DNA from: Candidatus Thorarchaeota archaeon
GTDB taxonomy: Archaea > Asgardarchaeota > Thorarchaeia > Thorarchaeales > Thorarchaeaceae
Length of the DNA stretch: 38,445 nt
NCBI GenBank assembly: GCA_016840385.1
Contig: JAEOSL010000019.1
Location: 1 to 38,445, forward strand
Direction: 5' to 3'
Shown: in pieces, positions 15,559 to 23,917 of the stretch
Layout of the letters: every line of letters begins with the position of its first letter
How positions within the stretch are numbered: the stretch's first letter is position 1
Translations under genes and position numbers: made by a program
Notes under the pieces: generated by a model
What the model was told of the DNA's origin: nothing
Seen by the model: the letters and a program-made list of their open reading frames with translations, nothing else
The model's database searches: none

Positions 15559-15734
15559 GGTTCGATATCAAGGACTGATTCCAAATCATTCAGTACTATC
15601 AAGAGCGGCAATTATCTCAAACAATTCTTTATTTAGCTAATGAATAGAAATATTAATATAGGAATACAGATTACTGTTACGTAATATCTATTACATTCGT
15701 TATGAATGATAAAGATTGGTTAGGAGATTCTAAT

Positions 15735-16925
15735 ATGAGCGATAAACGTGAAAATATCAAAATCAAAATTTTTGCATCTCCCAGGGCATTTAGGAAACAT
15801 GACACGAAAGATGAGGAACGGATAGCTGACATCGTCCGTAAGGAGATCCTTACTCGCGAAAAGGCTAAACATCATAGTGTCAAGGTGAAGGTCAAGCGTA
15901 GGAAAGATGGATCACCCAAATACTTGGTCGTCTACATGCTAAGGAAGGATACGTATACTGCCGATATTGTGAGGGTCGATGTCGATGAGAATTATGCGAT
16001 TCAAGCATTCGTAGATGACTACGCTGACACCGAGGATGACGAAGAGGAGAGTGAAGCAGAAGAAGTGTACGAGTCGGTCGACTTTGTTGTCGGCACACCC
16101 GTACCGGAAATCCCGACTGCCAACGCGGCTGTCGAAGAGATACGCCAGATGGTAGTCGATGCTGGTTTTACATGTAAGGTTCTACTTGGCGAGGATGCCT
16201 CAGTAGCTAATTACAAGAACTATTTGAAGTCTGGTCTACGGGGCTTTGTTAACATAGGTCACGGGAGTACAGATCTTATTGTTCTCGATGATGGCGCGCT
16301 GTACGCCAGTTGGTTCCAAGATCTGCCTGGTAAACAACTCGCTCCCGCCGTTGTGTACTTCAACTCGTGCAGGGTATTCAACAATCCGCTTCAACCTGCA
16401 GTCATGAGGGCTGGGGCTCGGACCTACATTGGCGGTATTGTCAATCTGTTAATTGGACCTTCCGAGGAGGTCTGTAAGTGCTTCTGGAACAAGGTGCTAA
16501 CACAACGCGCTGCCATGGGTCAGAGCCTAGAAAATTGCGAAACAGACAACTATCCAATGCAGGGTGCACACGGTATATCTGGCGATCTGGGTACTTTCAA
16601 CTTTATCACGTCAGTAATTGACAAATACAAGGTCGTACTTTACGGAGAGGATGCAACAGTTGGAAATCTAACAGCATTCATCCATTGCTACTATGAGGGT
16701 ACGAATGTGATGAGTTGCGAATTCTACAAAGAAGGTGCCGCTCTAACTCAAAATCGGTATGCGGGCGGTAGAGTTGGATTGGTCTATCCATGGTCACGGT
16801 TCAGCTCAATCCTGGATGTTCTCAGAAACGAGAAACCAGTCTACTTTGGCTTCATCATGTCCACGAAAGTAGGATATGTTGCTACGCACCGAGAACCTGT
16901 AGGCGAAGGATCTGATCAGTCGTAA
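15735..16925 (+). CDS. Caspase/CHAT-like cysteine peptidase domain protein (cassette 5)
   Basis: About 396 residues. The first 115 are charged and basic, then acidic (DDYADTEDDEEESEAEEVYE), without a recognised fold. The core (about 125-270) looks like a caspase/gingipain/CHAT fold: GFVNIGHGS supplies a His at 176 and VVYFNSCRVF a Cys at 212, each after a hydrophobic strand, as in the His-Cys dyad of clan CD peptidases; the next strand RAGARTYIGGIVNL also matches that fold. No signal peptide is seen, so it is probably cytoplasmic. I chose ATG 15735, preceded by ggag at proper distance; ATG 15702 adds 11 residues. It is the only gene between repeats 5 and 6. Target unknown. Confidence 0.7.
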   Translation: MSDKRENIKIKIFASPRAFRKHDTKDEERIADIVRKEILTREKAKHHSVKVKVKRRKDGSPKYLVVYMLRKDTYTADIVRVDVDENYAIQAFVDDYADTEDDEEESEAEEVYESVDFVVGTPVPEIPTANAAVEEIRQMVVDAGFTCKVLLGEDASVANYKNYLKSGLRGFVNIGHGSTDLIVLDDGALYASWFQDLPGKQLAPAVVYFNSCRVFNNPLQPAVMRAGARTYIGGIVNLLIGPSEEVCKCFWNKVLTQRAAMGQSLENCETDNYPMQGAHGISGDLGTFNFITSVIDKYKVVLYGEDATVGNLTAFIHCYYEGTNVMSCEFYKEGAALTQNRYAGGRVGLVYPWSRFSSILDVLRNEKPVYFGFIMSTKVGYVATHREPVGEGSDQS

Positions 16926-16979
16926 TCTCTTCAAAACTGTGCATTTGATGTCCCAACTTAGACAAAGCAAAGGCTAACT

Positions 16980-17020
16980 ATCACTATCATCTTCGGTAAT
17001 CTTAGGATGATAGTGATTTT
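16980..17020 (+). terminator. 12-bp perfect hairpin followed by T run
   Basis: The arms atcactatcatc (16980-16991) and gatgatagtgat (17006-17017) are perfectly complementary, with a 14-base loop and then tttt. It lies 55 bases after the caspase-like gene and before repeat 6, so it probably marks the 3' end of that gene's mRNA. A hairpin this strong is unusual in archaea, where U-tracts usually suffice. Confidence 0.55.
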
Positions 17021-17065
17021 CATAGCTCATCCTGATGTAGTTATTAAATTTCATTCAGGAATGAG

Positions 17066-17092
17066 TGGTGGACCGAGCGAGATTCGAACTCA
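17066..17092 (-). repeat. tRNA 3'-end repeat 6
   Basis: Plus-strand tggtggaccgagcgagattc then gaactca. T-stem strands in the tRNA sense are ATGAG and CTCGC (one mismatch, one wobble). The stop codon of the minus-strand gene to its right directly abuts it, so the repeat would form the 3' untranslated end of that mRNA. Confidence 0.88.
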
Positions 17093-17788
17093 TTAGAAAT
17101 CTTCATCGACTAGTGTTCTACCAGAACCATTTGATTTGATTTCTCGTGCGAAACTATCAATAATTTTATTCAGTTGCTCAGTTGTGTATTTTTTTTGAAG
17201 GGTGACAAAAACTGAGTAGACAATCCCTTTTCCTGTGTAGAAAGTATTTTGGTCCACTGGAATTGTGAATTCACCCTCCTTTCTTGCTACCTTGATTTCT
17301 CCAATCTGATGAGAGTAATCCCATTTCCAGATAACTTTTGGAATCTTCACTTTTGTATCGAATGATCTCTCAGATTGGAAAAAGGCTAGAAAGAACAGAG
17401 TATTTGACCACCACTGAACAATTGCGTATACAGGGTCTTTGTTGAGAATCGCAAATTTTCCCTCTATGAACATCTCAGGTGGTGTGATTTGTCGAAGAAT
17501 ATCCATACCACGAAAGAACATGGAACTTCCCTTAGCATAGTATACTAATCCAAGCATTCCAAGCACAAAGGTAATAGGAAAAATAACAATCACTATCGCA
17601 AATCCTACTACTTCTGGTGTTGACTCTGGCAGGAAAAATAACACAACAAGTAGAAGAATGGATATCAAGCATAATACTCCACTCCATACCACCTTCCGCT
17701 TAACTGATTTTCGGAACACTTGTTCAGAATCTGATTGCGTATTGTTTTGAAACTCTTTCAAAATGATTCCCAACCAACAAGTAGACAT
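17093..17788 (-). CDS. Uncharacterised membrane protein, two helices plus soluble domain (cassette 6)
   Basis: 231 residues. Two membrane segments (about 36-54, SGVLCLISILLLVVLFFL, and 62-85, GFAIVIVIFPITFVLGMLGL) separate a short charged N-terminus from a 145-residue soluble C-terminal domain. That domain includes FIEGKFAILNKDPVYAIVQW and GKGIVYSVFVTLQKKYT, predicted alpha/beta. No family recognised. ATG 17788 is the first start. It is the only gene between repeats 6 and 7 and is read in the same direction as the repeats. Confidence 0.68.
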   Translation of the reverse strand: MSTCWLGIILKEFQNNTQSDSEQVFRKSVKRKVVWSGVLCLISILLLVVLFFLPESTPEVVGFAIVIVIFPITFVLGMLGLVYYAKGSSMFFRGMDILRQITPPEMFIEGKFAILNKDPVYAIVQWWSNTLFFLAFFQSERSFDTKVKIPKVIWKWDYSHQIGEIKVARKEGEFTIPVDQNTFYTGKGIVYSVFVTLQKKYTTEQLNKIIDSFAREIKSNGSGRTLVDEDF

Positions 17789-17858
17789 TGTTTTGGAGTA
17801 AAATAAGCTTGGTGGATTTTGAAGAAATCAATTAGTCGATTGGCGTGTAGTATAGAAA

Positions 17859-17886
17859 TGGTGGACCGAGTGAGATTCGAATCTCA
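17859..17886 (-). repeat. tRNA 3'-end repeat 7, palindromic T-arm
   Basis: Plus-strand tggtggaccgagtgagattc then gaatctca. An extra base makes tgagattcgaatctca a perfect 16-base palindrome. The stop codon of the beta-helix gene follows immediately at 17887-17889. Confidence 0.88.
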
Positions 17887-18903
17887 TTAAGAAATCTCAC
17901 TTGACTTAGAGCGTAGAAGCTGCCAGATCAACAATATCACAATCCCGCCTACGAAAGAAATCAATACTGCAATCTGTAAATGATTAAAGCCCGAGGATTG
18001 TGGTTGGTCATCTACTGTGTTTGGGTACTGGTCGACTGAATTAGAAGGACCATCTATGGCATAGGAACCAGACCCTGAGTAATCACTCCACCAGTTGCCT
18101 TCTTCTGTTTCGGTATCATACCATGTGTTATTATCACCCTCATCAAATCCCTGACTTGTCAATTCGCCCCTAGGTTCTCCATCAATCCTGTATGTATCAT
18201 CTCTTCCATTATTTACAAATTGATTGTGATGAGCCACGTTGTAGTTTGAAGTTCCTACAAATGCTAATCCATGTTGCGTGTTGTTAGTAACTATGTTGCC
18301 AATGATAGTGTTGAAATGTGAGTATCTAATGTTGATTCCTTGGTAGCTGTTGTCAGAAATATTGTTGTATGCAATGTAACATCTACCAGCTTCATTGAGA
18401 TGAATCCCTTGAGCTAGGTTGGAACATCTATTACCAACGACTGTAGCGTTTTGGGTTCCCCAAACAACAATACCCGCACCGTCATCAGAATTTGATATAC
18501 AAGTGTTATTCTCAATTCTTACTCTCCCTGCTGCAGTTTGCAGAATCTCTATGCAAGCCCAGTCAGTTTCGAGATAGCAATCTCTAATTATGAAATACGC
18601 CGATGTGTAGGACACTGATATTGAGCTATTTTGAGTTCCAGTTGCAATAATATGCAATCTTTCAATCACATAGGGATCTTCTTGAGATCCAGTGCCATTG
18701 GTGGTGATCTGTTCGAACTCTTGATTTGAATTGATTTCAATCGGAATATGTTCGATGAAGTAGCTCGTATTAAGTTCAGAAAGGTTTCTTGAGATCGTTG
18801 ATATGTCGCCTAAGTTTGGCTCGTAACTGTTCAAGGAAAACTGAGAAATCGCTGAGCAGATTAAGATCATAATTAGAAGATTTATAGCTCTTCTCTGATG
18901 CAT
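17887..18903 (-). CDS. NosD-like right-handed beta-helix surface protein (cassette 7)
   Basis: 338-residue secreted protein. Residues 5-23 form a signal peptide (INLLIMILICSAISQFSLN). Residues 60-80 have the typical entry sequence GTGSQEDPYVIERLHI. Then come parallel beta-helix (CASH/NosD) rungs such as RIENNTCISNSDDGAGIVVW, NATVVGNRCSNLAQGIHLNE and NTIIGNIVTNNTQHGLAFVG. The end has the WYDTETEEGNWWSDY motif common to archaeal members and a C-terminal anchor IAVLISFVGGIVILLIWQLL. Such proteins usually bind carbohydrate or sit in the cell envelope; no catalytic site is visible. It is the only gene between repeats 7 and 8. Confidence 0.85.
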   Translation of the reverse strand: MHQRRAINLLIMILICSAISQFSLNSYEPNLGDISTISRNLSELNTSYFIEHIPIEINSNQEFEQITTNGTGSQEDPYVIERLHIIATGTQNSSISVSYTSAYFIIRDCYLETDWACIEILQTAAGRVRIENNTCISNSDDGAGIVVWGTQNATVVGNRCSNLAQGIHLNEAGRCYIAYNNISDNSYQGINIRYSHFNTIIGNIVTNNTQHGLAFVGTSNYNVAHHNQFVNNGRDDTYRIDGEPRGELTSQGFDEGDNNTWYDTETEEGNWWSDYSGSGSYAIDGPSNSVDQYPNTVDDQPQSSGFNHLQIAVLISFVGGIVILLIWQLLRSKSSEIS

Positions 18904-18996
18904 TCTTCATCAACCAAAGAAAAATCAAAGGTTTCTAGAATATTAGGTGCTCGTTCAACGCAATAACTTCTCTTCTCGTGAATAAAGAAATGAAAA

Positions 18997-19036
18997 TGGT
19001 GGACCGAGTGAGATTCGAACTCGCGACCTCCTCCAT
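18997..19036 (-). repeat. tRNA 3'-end repeat 8 (long)
   Basis: Plus-strand tggtggaccgagtgagattc then gaactcgcgacctcctccat, about 40 bases. It matches the resident tRNA through T-arm, variable loop and the 3' anticodon-stem strand. T-stem strands GCGAG and CTCAC have one mismatch. It lies between divergent genes, 94 bases before one start and about 67 before the other. Confidence 0.9.
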
Positions 19037-19102
19037 ATGTTGTTTCTAAGTACACAAGCTGATTAATGTTGAAGGGATGTGAACTGAATATGAGGAGGAA
19101 AA

Positions 19103-20053
19103 ATGAGGAAACGATATGTAGCAATTGTTCTTGCAATCATTCTTCTTATACCTAGTACACCTCATGAAATTTCAGCAAACCCAATTACAATGTCATCAGC
19201 GATCTCGGGAGGTTTTTTGTGTTTCTCCTCAAATATAAGTATGCCAAAAGCCAGTGTCAACATCACTCTAACATGTAGAGATGTTATCCCATCACATGCA
19301 TACTGGTCAACATTCTTCTACGAAATGGATATGCAATCCTCATTCGTGGTTTATTGTGAAGATGATCAGAATACAACTATAGCTTTTGCATATCCAGCGA
19401 GCTGGGGGGAATATTACTACCCAGTAACCTATGATGAGTTAGAATTTGAAGTATTCGTCAATGATACTGAGGTTCCAACACAAATTGCGATACTGGATCA
19501 TACAAGTTTAGATTGGTCCCTATGGTCTTTAATTGAGCAAGATTATTGGTCTAATTGGGGTTTTCTGTTTGAACAGCAGTTTGTTTTGTTCAATGTGACA
19601 CTCTATGCAGATGAAGAGGTCACAATGAAGGTAAACACCAATGCCATCATGAGTTCGGATAAGGATGTATTCGATTTTGATTATTGCGTAGGGACAGCTA
19701 GAGCATGGAGAGGTGAAACTCTGGAAGAAGTACGAATTCGATTGACGAATACAACACAATACATAGAAGATTCATTTCAACCCAATGGATCGCTGACCAT
19801 TATTGAAGAGGATGACAGTACAACAGGAATCTGGAATCTCAATTTTACTTCCTTTGAAGAAAATACAGTAGGAGTATCAATCAGACAAAATGAATATCCT
19901 ATGATGACTGTTTCCACAACTACTACTACTACTACAAACCAAACCCAAGTAACAGATGACCTACCTACTTTGATGCATACTATGTTTCTATTTGCTGGAG
20001 CAGGTGTTGTAGCTATTCTTACCATAGTGATAATTTGCAAGAAGAAAGTGTGA
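19103..20053 (+). CDS. Secreted, C-terminally anchored surface protein with Thr stalk (cassette 8)
   Basis: 316 residues. Residues 1-25 are a signal peptide (MRKRYVAIVLAIILLIPS). The extracellular part (about 27-270) is beta-rich and acidic, with many Asn-X-Ser/Thr sites and no recognised family. A threonine-rich stalk (STTTTTTTNQTQ) near residue 275 precedes a C-terminal membrane helix (FLFAGAGVVAILTIVIICKK), the classic layout of archaeal cell-surface proteins. ATG 19103 has ggaggaaaa just before it. It is the only gene between repeats 8 and 9. Confidence 0.75.
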   Translation: MRKRYVAIVLAIILLIPSTPHEISANPITMSSAISGGFLCFSSNISMPKASVNITLTCRDVIPSHAYWSTFFYEMDMQSSFVVYCEDDQNTTIAFAYPASWGEYYYPVTYDELEFEVFVNDTEVPTQIAILDHTSLDWSLWSLIEQDYWSNWGFLFEQQFVLFNVTLYADEEVTMKVNTNAIMSSDKDVFDFDYCVGTARAWRGETLEEVRIRLTNTTQYIEDSFQPNGSLTIIEEDDSTTGIWNLNFTSFEENTVGVSIRQNEYPMMTVSTTTTTTTNQTQVTDDLPTLMHTMFLFAGAGVVAILTIVIICKKKV

Positions 20054-20075
20054 AAGAGTCAACAATTTTTAAAAG

Positions 20076-20138
20076 TGGTGGACCGAGCGAGATTCGAACT
20101 CGCGACCTCTTCCATTTTGGAAGCATGTGAAGTGCGTT
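20076..20138 (-). repeat. tRNA 3'-end repeat 9 (longest, includes intron-like part)
   Basis: Plus-strand tggtggaccgagcgagattc, then gaactcgcgacctcttcca, then tttgga and a stretch (gtgaagtgcgtt) resembling the intron of the resident tRNA (gcgaaatgcgtc). In the tRNA sense it is part of the anticodon-loop intron plus the whole 3' exon. T-stem strands GCGAG and CTCGC pair fully. It therefore keeps the most tRNA sequence of all copies and is nearest to the intact tRNA. Confidence 0.9.
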
Positions 20139-20220
20139 ACTAGCTTCAATCTACGGATTGATGTATTCTTGAATGATACAAGTGAACAATTAGTAAAATG
20201 CACTTGGAGATTCAAGGGTG

Positions 20221-23200
20221 TTATACACTAAGATTGCGTAAAAAAATCGATATCCTATCCATAATAAATTCAGAGGGATTGCCTCCTTCGGATTTCATCT
20301 GAAGCATTTGAATTAGATCCGATTTAGACAACAAAAGTACTAGTTTTTCCTCTTCTTTCCATAGCTTTGCTCTACGAGCAATGGCTGCGTCTTCTGCAGG
20401 GACATGGCTACATAGTATTCCAAAAGCTCGTTTTGCCTGTCGGAAAAGATAGTTCCCAATCTGTGCAACATCACCGGGTTCAGGCGAATAAGAGGAATTC
20501 TTGAATTCTACTAACAAGAACATAGTAGCGAAATCATGACGGATTTGGTCCCAAATTACATTACCAGATGAAGCCAGTCTGTAGATAGCATCCCTTCGCT
20601 CTCTTTTATCTTCAGTATATGATTGCACCACTGGTGGTACTATTAAATGCGGGCTAAATAGAAGACTCAAAATTTCAATTCCTACGTCCTCAAAGGCCCT
20701 CCAATCTTCCAAACCACTCCTCAAAGATGATAATCTATTTATCAATTGATTAGCAAGTTCTACCAGGTTTGCATGAAGTGTTTCTTCTACTCTTACGGCT
20801 AAGTTAGGACCTCGTATATGAGATACCATCAGCTTCCAAGAAATATCAAAAAAGTCTGAAAGAACATCCTTCAAACCAAGACCTAGAAATGCAAAGAAAG
20901 TGCGATAATCTGTGTCAGAAGTTGTTTCGATAAACCGCAAATCATCCAGTGGAAGCAAATTCCCTGTCAATGAATTTCTAAGATCTTCGCAGATTCTTTT
21001 ATCAATTTCAACAAGATTTTGATTAGTTTTGATATCTGGATTGAAAGAGATAGAAACCAGTATCTTGTCATTCTTCTTTTCATAAGATATGCCTTCACTG
21101 GCAAGAGTTGGATAGCCTCGGTTCATATCTTGGAGAAGTAGAACAGCATCCCAAATTAGATTCCTTAGCTTATCTGCACTATACCCTTTGTCTATATGTT
21201 CGTATTGACTGCGAGAGATTGCGTGAAGAAGATTTGAAACATCCTCTCCTTTTCGATTTTGCATCACTATCGAAAACATATTGAGCCAACTCTCATTTGA
21301 AATTGCATCACCTTCGCCGGAAATAATAGATGAGATATCTTTCAATCCAAAACGTTTGAACTCATTGAATCCTCTAACTTGTTCACCAACTGGGAGATTT
21401 TCGGTGATTTTAGTCCTTATCTCTCTTGGAATATGATCAAGTCTATCCTCCAAGTTCCCGTAGCACAAAGTGAAGTAATTGTAGAGATGTTTAGAAAGTT
21501 GTACTTTCAAAATCTTGTTTAGTGCTTTAGCAGACTTGGAAAATCGTCCTTCTATCCAGTATGAATAGATATTACGAAGCCTTTGGGATTCTGTTTTTGT
21601 TAAATCAAGTGACACTATTGGGAATATTGCAGATTGATGTATTTGTTTTACAATAAATGAAAGAATGACAGCAAACGTTTGTCGATACATATTGATTACT
21701 GGCCAAATTTGTTTCTCACTTAGTTCTGTATTGTTTACAAGTTTGATGAATTGTTGAGTCTCTGATGGGAAGTACCAATATCGTGCCCATTGTGCAATTG
21801 GGTCTAATACGAGTTCGATGGGATCTACATGAGTAAAGTAGGTCCTACTAAGATTTTCCAAATTTGTAGTACATAAACCAACTAATTCATCAACTGAAAA
21901 CTCAGACCTAAATGCTCTTTGCTCTCTTGCGATTTTTAGATGAAGCTCTTTAATAATTTCCATTTGGTGTTTCAGTTCTTTGTTCTGATGTGTGTCGATT
22001 ATCTCATCTATTAGATCGATTTCTTCATCAGCTGTCGCTCTTCTCCTTGTTGCAAGACCGTAAACAGGAATCAAGTAACTCTCGAGTGATACCTGATATA
22101 TCCTGATTATCTCCTTATTACGTTTTAAAATCTCAGGACAAATAACCCAGCTAAATCCTCCGTCCTTTTTCTTCCTTTTCATTATCAATTGAGCTTTCTT
22201 GAGTTGTTGATAGTGGTAATGATATTCCTTCAATAGCGGGTCAATATCCTCTATGCTACCTCTAAGAAATACATGAATTAGTTGCTCAAGTGCAGCTTTG
22301 CGGTTCAGTTTTGCTGTAACATTTCCAAACAAGATTTTTAATTTCTTCTTAAGCCTGGAATCCCCTTCCAGTATTGCTTGAATATTTTGAAGGGTATCAT
22401 ATTGAAAAGTAACAGGATCGGAAGTCAATATATCGAATTCTCCTTCCCTGAATTTTTCCCTTACACGGTGTATGAAACTTCTATATGTCAAGGGAACACC
22501 ATTGTTCAAAAGAAAACTGTATTCCTGTTCAATAAATTCTCGTTTAACTTCACGATTTACTTCTGGATTTGGCCAAAATGGTTTTAATCTGATATTTAGC
22601 ATCTTATACGCGTCTTCAACTGAAATGTCACGTATAATTTCCCGGTTTGGAAAAGATCCTGAGAATTTAGGTTCTTTTGATACAATGGATTGCCATTCAA
22701 GTGCCCCGGCAACATAGAAGGATATTCGAAGACTACCGACTGCTCTATTGAGTCTAGCTGTAAATATTTGCAAATAACTCAAGAAGTCTAAAGATGTATG
22801 TGTGTATGTGGTATTCTTATGAAGATCATCAATGAATATCACAAGACCTAATGGAGACTTACTATTACAATAAACATTTAATATTGAGCGAATTTCGTCG
22901 TCTATATTGGTAGAGCTCGGAATTTCGTCAACAACATCAAGTTGTTGAAATAGTAATTCCCGAAGCTCTCTACAAAGTTCATGTTTGAATCGTTTCATAA
23001 CGGAATCAATTTTCTCTTGCGTGAATATCTGCAAATAAATAGCAGGTATATCAACAGACCAGAATTGCTTAATTAGAAATTCAAAAAGAGTGGTTTTTCC
23101 AGACCCGAACTCGCCAAAGAATATTGTGTTCTTCAATATCTCTTCAGGTACTTCATCAATTACCGTTTGATACCTATTAAAAATATCAGTTTTATGAAGG

Positions 23201-23916
23201 ACAGTTTCATGGAACTCTGCTGGAATTTGACTCAACCCTTCCAAGGTCGGAAAAGGATCACTAATCATATGAAGTTGCTTCCACCAAGGTTCATAATGAT
23301 CATATTCACTGTCATTTTCAACAGATACTGTTGGTTCTTTTATATCACTAATATCCAAAATTGAGGGGAGAGAATTATACTCAGTCTGTTTTTCTTCAAT
23401 CATTTCAAGAAAATCAGCCTCTTTTGATTGTTTCAGGTCTTCAAATTGTATCATTGCCTCTTCTTTTGCCTTTCTTAGAGCCCAATCATGTAACCTAGCT
23501 TTCGTTTCCAGTTGACTCATATCAGAAAGATCAATCGAGGGGGTTTCCGCAATCTTAAGATTAAGTTCTTGCCTTGGAGGTTCTTGATTTTTGATATAAG
23601 TTCTAAAATAAGGAAGGGACAGGATTGATTCTAACTGATTTTGGGTAGTTATTTTTCCTATTTTTATCATATGAGAAATTGCAGTTGAAGCAATTACTAG
23701 GTTAGAAACCATTTTGTGGCCAGATTTTTTGTGTTTTTCAAGGAAGTAGTTCTGTTTCCTCTTTTTGTATTCATCTTTTGGAAATTCCTCCAAGAGCATT
23801 ATACTCAAATCTTGTTTTATGAAGCCCAAAATTAATTCTTTTTTATCCAATACGATAGTCCCCGTGAAATCGCAGTCGCTGCTCTGTGTCCTACTGCAGA
23901 TTTGCAAGACATTCAT
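20221..23916 (-). CDS. Large P-loop ATPase with C-terminal PD-(D/E)XK nuclease-like domain (cassette 9)
   Basis: 1231 residues. The N-terminal 230 have charged helices. An AAA/STAND-type ATPase follows: Walker A GEFGSGKT at 268-275, Walker B LVIFIDDL with Asp363-Asp364, then a sensor-like region. Residues 500-1050 are helical with no family I can name. The C-terminus looks like a restriction-type nuclease: ERRDAIYRL supplies Asp1109 and LVEFKN supplies Glu1137-Lys1139, the D...ExK pattern. ATPase plus nuclease in one large protein is common among anti-phage systems, so defence is my inference. It lies between repeat 9 and the tRNA, and a small open frame ends one base before its ATG. Confidence 0.72.
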   Translation of the reverse strand: MNVLQICSRTQSSDCDFTGTIVLDKKELILGFIKQDLSIMLLEEFPKDEYKKRKQNYFLEKHKKSGHKMVSNLVIASTAISHMIKIGKITTQNQLESILSLPYFRTYIKNQEPPRQELNLKIAETPSIDLSDMSQLETKARLHDWALRKAKEEAMIQFEDLKQSKEADFLEMIEEKQTEYNSLPSILDISDIKEPTVSVENDSEYDHYEPWWKQLHMISDPFPTLEGLSQIPAEFHETVLHKTDIFNRYQTVIDEVPEEILKNTIFFGEFGSGKTTLFEFLIKQFWSVDIPAIYLQIFTQEKIDSVMKRFKHELCRELRELLFQQLDVVDEIPSSTNIDDEIRSILNVYCNSKSPLGLVIFIDDLHKNTTYTHTSLDFLSYLQIFTARLNRAVGSLRISFYVAGALEWQSIVSKEPKFSGSFPNREIIRDISVEDAYKMLNIRLKPFWPNPEVNREVKREFIEQEYSFLLNNGVPLTYRSFIHRVREKFREGEFDILTSDPVTFQYDTLQNIQAILEGDSRLKKKLKILFGNVTAKLNRKAALEQLIHVFLRGSIEDIDPLLKEYHYHYQQLKKAQLIMKRKKKDGGFSWVICPEILKRNKEIIRIYQVSLESYLIPVYGLATRRRATADEEIDLIDEIIDTHQNKELKHQMEIIKELHLKIAREQRAFRSEFSVDELVGLCTTNLENLSRTYFTHVDPIELVLDPIAQWARYWYFPSETQQFIKLVNNTELSEKQIWPVINMYRQTFAVILSFIVKQIHQSAIFPIVSLDLTKTESQRLRNIYSYWIEGRFSKSAKALNKILKVQLSKHLYNYFTLCYGNLEDRLDHIPREIRTKITENLPVGEQVRGFNEFKRFGLKDISSIISGEGDAISNESWLNMFSIVMQNRKGEDVSNLLHAISRSQYEHIDKGYSADKLRNLIWDAVLLLQDMNRGYPTLASEGISYEKKNDKILVSISFNPDIKTNQNLVEIDKRICEDLRNSLTGNLLPLDDLRFIETTSDTDYRTFFAFLGLGLKDVLSDFFDISWKLMVSHIRGPNLAVRVEETLHANLVELANQLINRLSSLRSGLEDWRAFEDVGIEILSLLFSPHLIVPPVVQSYTEDKRERRDAIYRLASSGNVIWDQIRHDFATMFLLVEFKNSSYSPEPGDVAQIGNYLFRQAKRAFGILCSHVPAEDAAIARRAKLWKEEEKLVLLLSKSDLIQMLQMKSEGGNPSEFIMDRISIFLRNLSV

Positions 23917-23917
23917 C

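Noticed and set aside
12461..20138. tRNA 3' halves as functional split tRNAs, as in Nanoarchaeum
   Set aside because: Most copies lack the anticodon-stem strand and several have broken T-arms. No matching 5' halves are visible.
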